Notes: generated by a model from the sequence alone, not told the origin. DNA of 64,000 nucleotides from Orientallactaga sibirica (GCA_036365145.1 JAEOAD010000048.1:16623001-16687000); one strand, 5' to 3'. Numbered from the stretch's first letter, positions 42,340 through 54,470 are shown. Program-made: numbers and translations.

Positions 42340-42412
42340 TTCCTAACATATAGCATATGCTGGACGTTATTCTAAGCATTGGATGGAAGAAACGATTTAA
42401 TTCTTTCAGACA
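42340..42412 (-). mobile_element. MIR-like fragment
   Basis: 'catatgctggacgttattctaagcattgg...atttaattctttcagac' resembles antisense MIR (atgtgccaggcactgttctaagcgctgg). Confidence 0.45.
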
Positions 42413-42423
42413 TCATGTGGGGG

Positions 42424-42512
42424 AAGCCTTTGGGCTGTAGCTCAATGGTGGAGAATTTTTGTGAGTTCCTGAATTGCATGTGTGAGTCCCTGGGCTCCAT
42501 ATCCAGTACACT
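42424..42512 (+). mobile_element. ID-like SINE
   Basis: 'gggctgtagctcaatggtggagaattttt...gtgagtccctgggctccatatccagtac' is a diverged ID-type SINE (TAGCTCAGTGGTAGAG ... CCTGGGTTCGATCCCCAG). Confidence 0.55.
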
Positions 42513-43473
42513 GCCCTCACAACCCCGTTTCACAGTGACAGCAACACTAACACACTTAATCCATCCTTTCCCTCCACTTCCCAGTGTTCCTGGAGATGTT
42601 TGCTGGGATCTCCCTTCAAGTAAAGCACTACTACCCAGACCCTTGTCTCTCAGGAAACCTGGCCTGACAGATGAACTGTGCCATTTTTTTTTCTAGCTCT
42701 GACAGTATATATATTTCAAAAAACACATTTCAATTTCCTGATTTTTAAAACCCTAAGCAGGTTATCTGAGAAGTGCAAAAATCAGTTCAGACTTTGCAGG
42801 AAACCACACTTGCAAGGGCTTGAGAAGCCCTCACTCTCTTGCCATGCGAATCCCAAGGATGGCATGTGGCTGAGTGGAGCTAGCGGGCTGGGGAATGATT
42901 GCATGTGAAGAAATGAGACTCTAGCCTTCACACACCCCAGTGAGGCCTTTGTCCAGCCAGCATCGATCAGTCAGTCTGCTGCAGAAAAGACCATCCAGCA
43001 GAAATTACTAGAACCGGGCCAGAGAAACCACCCAGCTGACCCAGAATCGTGAGAAATGGTAAAAGCTTATTGCTTAAGCCTATAAGTTTGGGAACAATTT
43101 ATTATGAGCAAAACTAACTTATACGTTCCTAGTGATATCATTGGTAAATGCTATGTCAGCTGGGCCTCTGTGTCTCCTCGGTAGCATGATCGGTCAAAGG
43201 TCATCTTAGGATAGGGATGGGATGCTTCAGAGTGGAGGCTGGGGCCATGACATACGGCCCTTTAACATTTTTCTTTAAGCCATAATAGACCCACCTCAAT
43301 ATGTTATATTATCAGTCATTAATCCTTTGTAATAACGATTGCAGCTCAGTTTCCAGAGAGAGCCAGTTTGTTTTGACTAATTATCTCTGGATAATGGTTC
43401 ATGGTCCTATATTCCACTTTGAAACAGCCATGAGACACAGAGGGTTGGGCAAATGTCGCCGTTAGCTTCAAGT
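42513..43473. other. Single-copy-like sequence, no supported gene
   Basis: About 960 bp. Frames to 76 codons. 43260-43400 is AT-rich and repeat-free. Confidence 0.35.
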
Positions 43474-43807
43474 TGTTCCTCCAACACCCGACCAAGAGCA
43501 GCTTGTGGGAGGAAAGGGTTGATTTTGGCCTCCAGACTCGTAAGCTTGCTTACAGCTCCGTGATGGCAGGGGGAAATGATGGCAGGGCAGAGGGTGACCA
43601 TCACCCTTTTCTGGCAAACATCAAGTGGACAACAGCAGCAGGAGAGTGTGCCAAACACCGGCAAGGGGAAGCTGGCTAGAATCCCCATAAGCCCTCCCCC
43701 AACAGTACATTGCCCCCAGGAGGCATCAATTCCCAAATTGCCACCAGCTGGGGACCTAAGCATTCACAACACAAGTTTAAGGGGGATACTTAAATTAAAC
43801 CAACACA
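43474..43807 (-). mobile_element. MaLR-like LTR, minus strand
   Basis: Antisense 4510-type LTR: 'agcttgtgggaggaaagggttgattttggcc', 'tccgtgatggcagg', 'ggagagtgtgccaaacaccggc', 'gccaccagctgggga', ending 'aaaccaacaca'. Confidence 0.88.
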
Positions 43808-45050
43808 GTAAACTACAAGAAACAATTACATGTCTCATCCTCCTTTAGCATCCTTGGGTAACCACCCCACACCATTGGCAGAAGCTCACTGATTCTTCTG
43901 TTTGTCAGTTTGCGGTGAGATTTGGCGCATATGCTTTCAGAGGAAAGCCTCATTTCTGATGGTGCCAGAAATGTGGGTTTAGTTTCATAGGCAGCAAATA
44001 CAATTTCAATGATAAGGACTTTGAGATTCATGGTTTGTGTCCACCTGGCAACATGCCAGCCTGCCAGTGTTGAGAAGAGAGTTTCTGAAAGGTTTTAACA
44101 ATCAGTAGGATTTATGAGAGGCGAGGGAGGCCGGCAAAAAGCAACGAAAAGTCATCAGAGAGGAGAGGGGAGCAGGGTTAGCCAGCCTCTTCTTTTTGGA
44201 GGGCGTTTTCAGGTTGGAAAATAACACCAGGAGTTCTCCCTCTGGGAGTCACTCTTATATCTCTTTTGGTTTTTGATCCTCTGAGTCAATCACGTTTAGA
44301 ACAGATAGATTTTCAGTGTCTCTGTCCTGCAGCCTGCGTCCTCATCTCTGCCTGTAGCTCCCTTCACCTCACACTTGGGAAGACCCTCGGGCCAGCCTCT
44401 GGGAGACGGGCTGGAACTAATCAATGCACCACAATAGGGAAGGAACTGTGTCTGCATTGGCATGCAACGTGTATAACACCCGCTGCAGGGGACAGGTGGG
44501 ATTCGGCTTATGGTAAAGGTATCAGACTGGGACAAGGACTGAACTGGCTGGATTCTTTCTTCCATTGGCCCTGGCCCAGGGCTGATATGTTCCTAACGTG
44601 ACTCCCATTCTGAGTCTCTACACAATTTGTGATATCAATGCAAACATGCCCTTCTCAGACAAGTGATGAATCAGGCTGGCCAGTGGTAGGTAAGCTTATT
44701 TCTCATTTTAGGAACAGTCCTCTCCATATATATACATATATATATATTTTTTTTTTTCTTATTTGATGCGATCTTCCCAGCTCCTTTTCCATTCACTAAC
44801 TTTGATGAAGAAGTGGATAACCAAAATATGTCACTTTTCATTTTACCTTATCATAGCAAAAATGTAATGAAAATGGCCACTGATACGGGATGACTGACGT
44901 GTGAAGGTAGTTGAGAGTACTCGGGACTGTTTATGCGGCAGCCCTAGGCCATGCAGAGTGACAGCCACTTAAGTCAGCTCCTAGGATCCAGGAGAGACTA
45001 TGGGCCCAGTGATGCCAAATATCATTTTATAAACAGAAACCTAGATTTCT
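43808..45050. other. Mixed unassigned sequence, possibly old LTR
   Basis: 44070-44610 has LTR-like composition (purine blocks, frames to 111 codons) but no matched family. A TATA/poly(T) run sits at 44725-44760. Confidence 0.3.
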
Positions 45051-45054
45051 TTGT

Positions 45055-45175
45055 CGTTCTATCTATTTTATTTTATGGCTAGACCATGCTAAGTAGCCCA
45101 GGCTAATCTCAAATTTTGGTCCACCTTGCACAGCCTCACAAGTTCTGGGATTCTAGGTGTGTGTTACCATAGATC
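45055..45175 (-). mobile_element. Degenerate B1
   Basis: 'ggctagaccatgctaagtagcccaggctaatctcaaattttgg...tctgggattctaggtgtgtg' is a diverged antisense B1. Confidence 0.65.
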
Positions 45176-46179
45176 TTTAGCAATCTGTATTTTGATGTGT
45201 TTGATATGTAGTAGAGGCGGTAGAGGCTGTAGTTCAAGAGCCCATGTGTTCAGTACTAGGACCTCCTTAATGATACAGGAGGCCAGATGATGCTAGGGAA
45301 CAGCCCATCCAAAGAGCTGGATGCTTAGTCTAATCAAGAGCTTTCTGGGCGCCTGGGAGGTGTAGAGTCTACCAAAAATAGGGAAGTAAGTGCGTTTGGG
45401 TTTTATTTATAACACACATTAGCTTCATTTCAGAACATAAATAATTCCTTCCAGAGCCAGAGGCAGAAAATCCATTTCAGTTGATCTGCTGTGCTGGGGA
45501 GTATGACCTGCAGAGAAAAGACTTATTTAGAAAATCTTCCTTCTCTCCAAAGTATTTCGGGTATTCAGAGAGTTAATTGTTCCACTGAGGGTTTTCCCTG
45601 ATTTTTGTTTGTTTGTTTATTTCATCTGAAAATAACCAGGAAGAGCAAAGACCTGTTGGCTGAGTCTGAAGCCAATGAAAATGGTGTGTGGGGGCCTGTC
45701 AGCAAGATGACAGCTCAATATCCAGAGGTGGAAATAGCTTCCTTTCTGCTCTGGCCTTCTCCTCTGGGTGTCCTGCCTCTGCGAGGACTCGCTCCTAGAG
45801 AAGCTCAGTGCTCTATAAAAATGCCTGTTTGGTTAACACGGCCATGAAAGGGATAGATGGGCCTGGCTTTGTAGAGACATTTCTGCTTGTGGCTCAGCTG
45901 TTCTAGAGAGGTGGTGAGTGCCTCCATGATGGATATAGAGCCTCCCCAGGAATCCTGGACCCCATCCTGGCCACAGCAGGAAGCACTGGTTACAGCTCGC
46001 TCCTACCACAGCAGAGTGCTAGGTCCACACCCCACTGCTCAAGTCCTTTGGGGGTGGGGGGGTGAAGTTGTGCAAATTCTGACCAACAAACAGTAAAGCC
46101 ATCGATGGAAAACTTGTCACCAAGCATGGAGGTCCAAGTAGCCCTTTTGTTGAAGTGAATGGCAACTAATTCTTTCTGT
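45176..46179. other. Single-copy-like sequence, no supported gene
   Basis: Frames to 80 codons (45605-45847 in a serine/leucine-rich translation) are not recognised. A short tRNA-derived SINE remnant is possible at 45215-45310. Confidence 0.35.
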
Positions 46180-46387
46180 TCATGAATTTATTTGAGAGAA
46201 ACAGAGAGAGAGAAAGAGGCAGATCAATAGAGAGAATGGGTGTGTCAGGGAACGCTAGGCACTGCAAATAAACTCCAGATGCCTGCGCCACCTTGTGCAG
46301 CTGGCTTACATGGGTCCTGGGGTATTGAACCTGGGTCTTTTGGCTTTGTAGGCAAGTGCCTTAACTGCTAAGCCATCTCCCCAGCCA
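46180..46387 (-). mobile_element. B2-related SINE
   Basis: 'tttgagagaaacagagagagag', 'tgtcagggaacgctaggcac', 'ccttgtgcagctggcttac', head CATCTCCCCAGCC. Confidence 0.92.
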
Positions 46388-48290
46388 GCTTTCTCTTTCT
46401 TTAAAATTAGTTACTAATGCATATCTCTAACACCTGGCTTATTTCTCATTGCCATGTCCCATTACTACTTTCCTAGTAGACTTAGTTCCAATGTGTTCCT
46501 GGGTTCATTTCCAACGCAGCAGTAGCCAGTTTATTGTCAGATCTGATCGGGACGCTTCTATTTATGTTAGGCAACAAGGCTTGATTCATACTTCCAGGAT
46601 CTTGCATTCTTTCCTTATTTAAGCTGTTTGCAATGAGTAATTTAATTCACACACAAACACCTATACCCCTAATGCTGCAATGCGGATGACAGCTCCAGGC
46701 TTACCATCTGTCCATCATGACTTGGCACATGCTGCCGTCAACCACATTAAAAAGTCAGATTCTCCTTAGCAGGAATGGTCTGCCTGAATAATTACTGTGG
46801 ATTTGTTTTCACGTGTATTCCAAAGGAGCTACACATTCTTATTCCGTGCAGCCATTCTATATATGTCCTGGTTGATTGGTTTTAGATTAGCCATTTAATG
46901 AAAATAAAATGTATTTGGAGAGCTTCGGTGGTGCTGTCATTTTATCAGGAGCTCTGCAGACATAAAAATGAAATCATTTGGTGGATTTCTTTCTCTTAAT
47001 GGGAAAGTCATGCTATAGGCAACTCCTTGGGATAATGAAAGGAGCTGGGTGTAAAGTGTAAACATGCAATTAGGGAGGCTAGCTGTTTGCTGTGTTTATC
47101 TGCTGTGTAATTCTCCAAACTAATTAATTTTATGCTAAAATGTGTGAAATCTAGATAATTCAGGCCTGATTTGATTACCCGTCTTTTAGAAAAAGAAAAC
47201 ACCTCATATCGAATATTCCTCCACGGGCAAGCAGGTTGCTACTGGGCGGAGGGATGTGACAGAGTTTGGTCTCAGAGTAGATTGAGAAGGGCGGAAAGGT
47301 TACCATGCTACCAGGATGCTTGTGCAAATCTCTGTGTATCATTTCACTCTGGTTTGGACATGGGACACTGAGGCCTCGTGGGTGGTCAGGAAAGCTTCAT
47401 AAATATTGAGCATACAGGGAATAAAGATGAAACATTGCCTCTTTTATTTCCCCTTCTGGATTATGAGGCTGGATCCTGGAGACATGGCCGCAAGAGGCTG
47501 CCTCCTCTCACTTGGTCCCAGCACCTGGAGAGGTGCCCTTCTTTGCACATGAGGCTAGCTTTAACTGAGAGTTGATGCTCTCTGACTATTGTGGTTTGGG
47601 AACAGTAAATTATATCTTAGAGATCAGATTCCTGTCTAACTAAAGTCTGAAAGCCCACCATTGACAGATCTCCCTGTATGTTCAGACGTAATCCTACTCT
47701 GATCTTTTTTTTTTTTTCAATTGGATTTTCAAATTTGCTTGGATGATTTCCAGGCTGGCCCAGACTGAGGAGCTTGAGAAAAGGGGCGGTGAATTGGTGA
47801 AAAATTAGCCAGAAGACAGGCCGTATCCTCCATGGGAATGCAAGCCAGAAAGACCTGATGTATACGAGCCTTTGTTTCACCTTTGTCATAATTGTTCTAA
47901 TGACACTGTAACAAGAAGCAGATGGTCTTTGTCTCATGAAACCTCCAGGAAGCAGATGGCATTGAACATCTGAGACAAGCAGCAACCTGCTGGTGAGGGA
48001 AGACCGAAGGGAGGGAAAGGCCACAGTCTGTCACCTGTACACAGCGCTGGGACTTACCAAGTTGAGCCACACATGAATTCTAAGTGACCACTAAGTGCCC
48101 CCGCCCCTGCTCCGAAAATGGTGTTTCTGTAGTTGGAAGCAGAAACCTCCCTCTCCAGCAGACTTGTTCCTGGCAACCTTGTGTATGGCACTGAAAGTGA
48201 CTGCTTCTTGCAAGCCTGACAGAGCCCACCAAAGCCTATGAAAGATGTGCCTGCTAAATATGGCTCAGAAATCTCAGACACTCAGATATC
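46388..48290. other. Single-copy-like block, candidate conserved non-coding DNA
   Basis: 46480-46990 contains no rodent repeat and has runs such as 'tgcctgaataattactgtgg', 'gattagccatttaatg' and 'gtgctgtcattttatcagg' rich in homeodomain-type cores. 47000-48290 has frames to 135 codons (minus strand 47617-48024) with no recognisable domain. No gene is called. Confidence 0.35.
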
Positions 48291-48304
48291 TGTGCTGAAT
48301 ATAT

Positions 48305-48573
48305 ATATTTTTTTATTTTTTTTAAATTTTTTATTTGTTTTTGGAGAGAGAGGGAGAGAAAGACAGAGATGGGCACGCCAGCAGTCTCTCAGCTGCTGTG
48401 AATGAAATCCAGACGCGTGCGCCCCCTTGTGGGCAAGTGCAGCATTGCGCCCTTGCATCACGTTGCATCTGGCTAAATGTGGGACCTGGAGATTGGAACC
48501 GCTGAACATTGGGACCAGCGTTCTTAGGCTTAGCAGGCAGGCGCCTTAGCCGCTAAGCCATCTCTCCAGCCCA
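48305..48573 (-). mobile_element. Long-variant B2-related SINE
   Basis: Target duplication TGTGCTGAATATAT at 48291-48304 and 48574-48587. Carries the extra 'gtgggcaagtgcagcattgcgcccttgc' segment. Confidence 0.95.
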
Positions 48574-48899
48574 TGTGCTGAATATATTTGTGGCCAAGAG
48601 AGATGTTGAATAATTTCAACAGGAATCAGTATAAAATAACCCATCTAATGCTATTCAGGCTTTGCACACCACTAAATAATAATAAATATTGAGCTGAACG
48701 CCTTATGCTAAATTCCCCGGAGTCAGGTCCTGGGCTACTTTCTGTCTTCTTCATTCTTTGATCAGTTCCTGTCATTGATTCTTGCAGCATTAGTTGATTC
48801 CAGTCAACAGTGATGACCACATTGCCAGGCCGGATTGTCTTTTCTGAACAAGTAAAGTAAATGGCATGTCTTGTAATAGGCCGTCTATCAGGAACGCAC

Positions 48900-49000
48900 A
48901 CTTCAGCCACAAAGCCCTTCCAAATAATCTCGTTAACAAACGGGCAAAGGACTTGTATAGACATTTTCCCAAAGAAAACATCCACATGTCTAACTTTTGT
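48900..49000 (+). mobile_element. L1 ORF2 C-terminal relic
   Basis: The plus-strand translation around 48925-48995 reads NKRAKDLYRHFPKENIHM, matching the L1 ORF2 motif of the type (K)WAKDLNRHFSKEDIHM. Only this short stretch is recognisable. Upstream the minus-strand frame of 119 codons is unrelated. Confidence 0.7.
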
Positions 49001-50030
49001 GTAGCAGTTTTCTCTGAATTGAACGATTCTCTTCTTGGGGGGTGTGTGTGAGAGGAGGGAGGCTCAGAAGACACAGGAAGAAATAAACAAGAGAGGAGAA
49101 AGACGAAATTTTAAAGGTTACACGACCCCTCCCCAAAGTTATCTTGGGGAGAATTATGTACAATGAGTTCTGGAGGTGCATCTTCCGTGAGTCATCACTT
49201 CTACTGGGGTGGGCGTTGCAGTAATGGGCTGCCTTTGAGCCACTCATACTCTGGAAGTCACCCCAACGAACTCACTGGTTCACCAGAATTAGATTTTGGT
49301 TCATTCTTTGGGCTGTTGTCTGCGCCTTATCTGGGATGAATAGACATGTGTTCCGGGACTCGCCGGAGGGGGTGGGGAGTCATGCAACACTTGGCGCCTG
49401 AACAACAAACCTTAAAGGTGAGTGTGGGAGGAGTTACTGCGTGTCTCTGGCTATTGGTAGCACGGCATACGATTGAGGTTGTGCATCTGCAGGGGAAATA
49501 CCAATAGACCGTCCCTCCCCATGTGGTGTATGGTGGTGTGCCTTCCAATAAAGGCATTGGTTGCATGGGTCCTGCTATGGGTAGAAAGACATGCCTTTAA
49601 GCTAAGGCTGAGCCATCCGGATGTAGAGTATCTGTGTGTGCGTGGTGGGGAACCCTCAGTGGCCATCTTCATGTATGTTCATGCGTAATTTATGAGTGGA
49701 GTCTGCTGCAGTAATACAGGGCGGCCCTGAGAACAGTTGCAGGATTAGAAAATGTCATTGATTTGGATTGCTCTCAGGGAATGAGGTTGCCATGGAGGTT
49801 GTATGGCCATTGGTGTGGGTAATAAGATATGTTGCTGAGACCAAGGTGGCTGCCCAGAGAGAACTTGGTTGGTGTGAAGAGCTACAATGGGAAAAGGACA
49901 TGTGGCAAGCATCCTCTGCGTTAGTCTCTGGTTTGGCAGATAAATTCAATTAGGAGACAATGAGGTGTAAAGATGCTCCTCGGATCTGACCTGTGGTAGA
50001 GAGGAAGAGAAAAATGCACGATTCAGTATG
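49001..50030. other. Possible old ERV remnant with primer-binding-site-like motif
   Basis: At 49392 TGGCGCCTGAACA follows GCAACACT. This is the order LTR end (..CA), two bases, and a lysine-tRNA-type primer binding site. A splice-donor-like AAAGGTGAGTG comes 24 bases later. No LTR start, gag frame or second LTR is identified, and the only frames (60-79 codons) are not alignable to gag by eye. Confidence 0.3.
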
Positions 50031-50043
50031 CAGAGGGAGGTTT

Positions 50044-50357
50044 GTTGTTGTTGTTGTTGTTTTGAGAGAGAGAGGGAGACAGAGAGAAAGAGAGAGAGAG
50101 AGAGAGAGAGGAAGAGGCAGAAAGAGAGGGAGACAGAGAGAAAGAGAGAGCAAGAGGCAGAGAGAGAATGGGCATGCCAGGGCCATTTCAACCTCTGTGA
50201 CCAAACTCTAGACACATGGGCCCCCTTGTGGGCAAGCGTGGCATTGCACCCTTGCGTCACTTTTTGCGTCTGGCTAAACGTGGGACCTGGAGAATTGAAC
50301 GTGCATTCTTAGGCTTGGCAGGCAGGCGCCTTAACCGCTAAGCCATCTCTCCAGCCC
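50044..50357 (-). mobile_element. Long-variant B2-related SINE with large purine block
   Basis: (GTT)n tail, then about 100 bases of GA-rich sequence with an internal duplication, and the extra long-variant segment. Target duplication CAGAGGGAGGTTT (50031-50043) and CAGAAGGAGGTTT (50358-50370). Confidence 0.94.
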
Positions 50358-50370
50358 CAGAAGGAGGTTT

Positions 50371-52082
50371 TAACGATGGTACAGTTCAGGAGACCAGGAT
50401 AGGGAGTATTCTGAACTACTTGAATTGGAAAAGACTTTTAAGCAAGCAGTGGGGGAAAAAAAAAGTCTCTCTTAGCCTCCTTGTGAGGCTGTGGGATAAG
50501 ATTAGTGTGAGTGCTAGAAGAGCTGAGAAGCTAACTTAGGTCCCTACTCATCCCTCCTTGAGTCAAAGGCTGCATAAGCTGGGTGGATGTGATGGACCTC
50601 AACCGCTGACGGCCTGGATCACTAAAGTCCTTAGGGACACTAGCTTGTCTCTAGCAGAGGTCCCTGCAAAGCATCAGGCTCTAGAAGACAATAGAGGAAG
50701 ACCAAGCTCTAGAGGGGACCTGGGAATGAGAGAAGAGGTGTTTGATGCTGAGTTCCCTGGACCCTGCAGAGCTGTGTTCACAGCACAGTTAAGAAAGAAG
50801 TGACCAGGGACCTCCAGACCCGTGACAGGCTTCAGCAGCTTTGCCGAGTCCCTTGGTGGTGGTGTGACGTTTACCTAGTAATAGAGGACATGGCTCCCAA
50901 GGCCATGCACATCTGGCCTGTCCATGGCTCCACCTCATGCCGCCTCCACATCCCCATCCTTCTTCCCACATCTCTCTGCCGCCCATCCCCCCATTGCTCA
51001 CCTCAGGCTCTCCACACGCTCTGAATGATAAGTGGACTGCTACCCAGCAAGTCTTGAGACTAACACATTCATTAATTATCTCAGCTGAAGTGACAGTTCC
51101 TCCGATTTCCTTCTCTGCCTGTCTATTTGCTTCCCTAATTTCTGCTCATCTCCATCTCTGTGAACAGCATCCTTCTCTCGTCAGGTGCATCGCAATTTGC
51201 AACAGTATCTCTGCTCGGGTTCTCATGCATTGTGACTCCTCTTCTGGGCTATACAGTGAATGCAGGAGACAGGCTTATCTTAAATTCTGTCTCTGAAGGA
51301 GTGAAAGGTGAATGGAGTCCTTTCAACGTTTTGGAAGGACAACCAAAAATACATAACTCTTCACTTACCTTGCAGTTTGAACTTTAAAAAATACAAAAAC
51401 ACTCACAATGAACTTTCTCAGGAAAATACCCTTAACTTCATGTTACTCTGCCAGCTGCTTCCTTGGTGGGGTCACTTGCTAATGTGACTCATGGAAACCC
51501 TGGGGTAGAAAATGTCAAAGTCATTTCTGGGTAGGAATCCGCATGTCTAGAGTCGTGGCCATGAGCAGGTGCTGTGTAGTCTGGATGAGCCAATGAGAGG
51601 CTGCGCCTGTCAGGGTCCCAGCAAGAACCCAGTGCTAAGGAACACAAAGGGCGTTTAAAGAAATAGCGATGGACATTTGAGTGGCGTTAAAGGAAGAATA
51701 ACGATAAAGAGACCCCTGGGAGACCAGCGGCTGGTGTGAGAACTGGCACCACGTGGTGGCGGATGTTGTGATGGCATGCTCTGGTGTCGCTTCAGGCATG
51801 AGGGGCTCCTTCCCCAGGTGTGGGAACACCACCCGCTGACAGACTAAGAGCCAGTCACTGGGCAGGGTGTGTGAGAACAGCCTTGCCTGAAGAAAGACAC
51901 TCACATGCCATGTCTGACTTTCACGAGGAGGGCGGGTGCCTGGCCCCCTTGGACCAACTCTGTGGGGTCATGCCAGCTTCAGAGAGGTCCTCACAATTAG
52001 ATGCTTCAGACTTCTGTTCAATCCTGATTCTCTTCTCCAAAATAGCTCATTTTCGGGAGCCTTTTAAATGTTTTTAATGTCA
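50371..52082. other. Single-copy-like sequence, no supported gene
   Basis: 1.7 kb with no recognised repeat. Frames up to 119 codons (50937-51296) are not recognised. No reliable exon boundary was found. Confidence 0.35.
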
Positions 52083-52287
52083 TTTTTTTTTTAGGGAGAG
52101 TGAGATACAGGGGAGGGGGGATTTGGCACACCAGGGCCTCAGCCACTGCACATCGTAGTCCAGTCACTGGGCCACCTAGTGGGCATGTGCAGCCTTATGC
52201 TTGCCTCACATTCGTGTGTTTGGCTTGTGTGGGTCCTTAGGCTTCCCAGGCAAGCGCCTTAACTTCTAAGCCATCTCTCCAGCCCCA
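52083..52287 (-). mobile_element. B2-related SINE, older long-type variant
   Basis: 'cacctagtgggcatgtgcagccttatgcttgcctcacattcgtg' retains the long-variant insert in diverged form. The head ends CATCTCTCCAGCCCC. Confidence 0.88.
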
Positions 52288-52365
52288 GGATCCTTTTTAA
52301 ACAAACTACCTGGCCAAGATTCAGGGACCCATCTACATTTTATGAACATTTAACTATTTATTTTG

Positions 52366-52441
52366 CTTTGCTGGAGTTGGAATACAGGGCCTTAGACACA
52401 GGCTAGGTAAGTGCTCTACCTCTGAGCTACACTACACCCCC
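52366..52441 (-). mobile_element. ID-like SINE
   Basis: 'gctggagttggaatacagggccttagacacaggctaggtaagtgctctacctctgagctacac' is an antisense ID-type element. Confidence 0.7.
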
Positions 52442-52494
52442 AGGTCTTGAATCACTATCATTCATTTATTACTAATATTTATTTTGATATGATC

Positions 52495-52640
52495 ATGTTA
52501 CATAAGTCACGTTGGCCTTATGTGTGCTGTATAAGCCAGGCAGTCCTCAAACTGCTGATCTCCCTCTCAAACCCAAGCTTGGGATCTCCCTGCCTCAGCC
52601 TCCCAAGTGCTGAAATTACAGGTATGTGCCACCATGCCCA
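52495..52640 (-). mobile_element. B1-like SINE, diverged
   Basis: 'gccaggcagtcctcaaactgctgatc' and 'ctcagcctcccaagtgctgaaattacaggtatgtgcc' give antisense B1 or proto-B1. Confidence 0.75.
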
Positions 52641-53924
52641 ATGAATGTCCATTTCAGAATCTGCTTCCTTGACAACCCAACCTGCAATACTCTCTTGACC
52701 TAACTATATGCAAAGGAGCAGACTGGTATCATGTCAGAGTCTGATGAACCATTGCAAGAGGGTCCGCATCACGTTGCAACGGCAGGTGAAGGAATTCAGC
52801 AGTTGCCCAAACTGCAGCTGCAGGGAGAGAGGAGGGGAGCCAACACTTTCCTCTGCCCCATCCACTCCGCTGCCTTGCCTCACCCAACCCCAACTGGAAA
52901 CTAGAGAGCAAAGGAGCGGAGTCAGGCAGCAGTTCCCAAAGCAGAGAGCTGGCCAGAGAGGAGCAGGGAATGAGCCAGTCTGGAAGGCAAAGTGTAGAGG
53001 AACAGACTTGGAGATTTGAGGTGACTTTGTATATGGTCAGACAGCCTGCGACGGCTAGAAGCAGAAACCCGGATCTCACGGTCTGTGCTCCTAACACCCG
53101 CTCTGTCCTGCCCTGGTCTCCAGGAGCACTTTCTCTTTGGGAACATTTCTGAGCACTTCTGCCTCCTTCATTTTCCTCTCACTCCATCATTTAAAGCTTG
53201 AGCAACACCGTGCCTGTGGAGTCTCTGTGCGGTTCGCTTCTGTTTGGCGTGTTAGCAGAAAGAAGGGCTGTGAATGTTTTGAAGGGATTTGGCATTTCCA
53301 TGGAACCTGAGAGACCAGAAGAAAAATGGGAAATTGAATATATGCTGTCACCAGATCCTTTCTAGGTATCTGTCTATGTCCATGTCCATGTCCAATGTCC
53401 ACAGCTCCAGGTTAGTCCTATTGAATTGACTAAAGGCTTCGATTTTAAGGATAAAATAAGCAACTATTGTTTGAACTGTGAAATTCTAATTATGTGAAAT
53501 GTCAGATGGGAAGTTTGGTATGGCGTCTTCTCTCGGGTGGTAATGCTTCTGATGAGGGAGGGGATGTCACTAAGGCGAGCATGGCCAATCTTGGTGGAGG
53601 AGGTGAAACGGTGTTGTCGTTCCATGGTTGTGTTTCTTGATCTGTCTGTTGGACCGCCTTGGAGCTTGTCAGCCTGCCTTCCTTCCACAGGGCAGCTCTT
53701 TATGTGGGCTCCTACAGAGGTAAGCCAGCCTCATGGAGCCCTCCTGAGTGTTACAGAAGGGCAGGGTCTCAGTTGAGCCTGACTTAGGGCAAGGGAGAGG
53801 TCATTTCTCCAACAGGGCTTTGGAAATAGACCATGGTGACTATTTCAATTGACATGTATTTTCTTGCCAACAAAACAATGGCATGGCATGGTATTAGGAG
53901 ACGCCTCTGCTGAATATCAAGAAA
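52641..53924. other. Single-copy-like sequence, no supported gene
   Basis: Frames up to 122 codons (minus strand 52729-53097), no domain. A short (ATGTCC)n run lies at about 53377-53400. Confidence 0.35.
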
Positions 53925-53925
53925 C

Positions 53926-54040
53926 GAAACAGACGAGTGCGGTGGTACGCTCTTGTAATTGCAGCATTAGGGTGGCAGAAGCAGAATGGTCACAAGTTCA
54001 AAGACAGCCTTGCCTACAGAATAAGCCCCTGTCTCAAAAA
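53926..54040 (+). mobile_element. B1-like SINE, diverged
   Basis: 'gagtgcggtggtacgctcttgtaattgcagcattagggtggcag...cacaagttcaaagacagcc...cccctgtctcaaaaa'. Confidence 0.75.
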
Positions 54041-54054
54041 GTGTGTGTGTGGGG

Positions 54055-54310
54055 GGGGCTAAAGAGATGGCTTAGCGGTTAAGGCGCCTGCCTGCTAAGC
54101 CTAAGAACCCGGTTCCAATCTCCAGGTCCCACATTTAGCCAGATGCAAAGTGACGCAAGGGCGCAATGCCACACTTGCCCACAAGGGGGCGCACACATCT
54201 GGATTTCGTTCACAGCAGCTGAAAGACTGCTGGCGCGCCCATCTCTATCTGTCTTCCTCTCCCTCTCTGTCTGTCTCTCTCTGTGTCTCTCTCCAAAAAT
54301 AAAAAAATAA
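54055..54310 (+). mobile_element. Long-variant B2-related SINE
   Basis: Plus-strand copy inserted into the tail of the B1. AAAAAGTGTGTGTG-type target duplication flanks it (about 54036-54054, 54311-54328). Contains the long-variant segment 'agtgacgcaagggcgcaatgcc' in sense orientation. Confidence 0.94.
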
Positions 54311-54387
54311 AAAAGTGTGTGTGGGGGGGAGACAGCCAAGTATTCATCATCCTATGATATTACTTCATTTATTAAAGTCTTTCCCAC

Positions 54388-54470
54388 TAGAACGTATGCT
54401 GAGCAAGGCCACAGGCTCTGCTCTGTTGGCTGAGGAATGCTGCGTTCACAGGTGCCCACTAAATGACCTT
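54388..54470 (+). mobile_element. L2-like relic
   Basis: 'actagaacgtatgctgagcaaggccacaggctctgctctgttggc...gtgcccactaaatgacc' resembles the L2 3' end at low identity. Confidence 0.4.

Noticed and set aside
48626..48985. 119-codon minus-strand frame
   Set aside because: It overlaps a plus-strand L1 ORF2 relic and has no recognisable motif.
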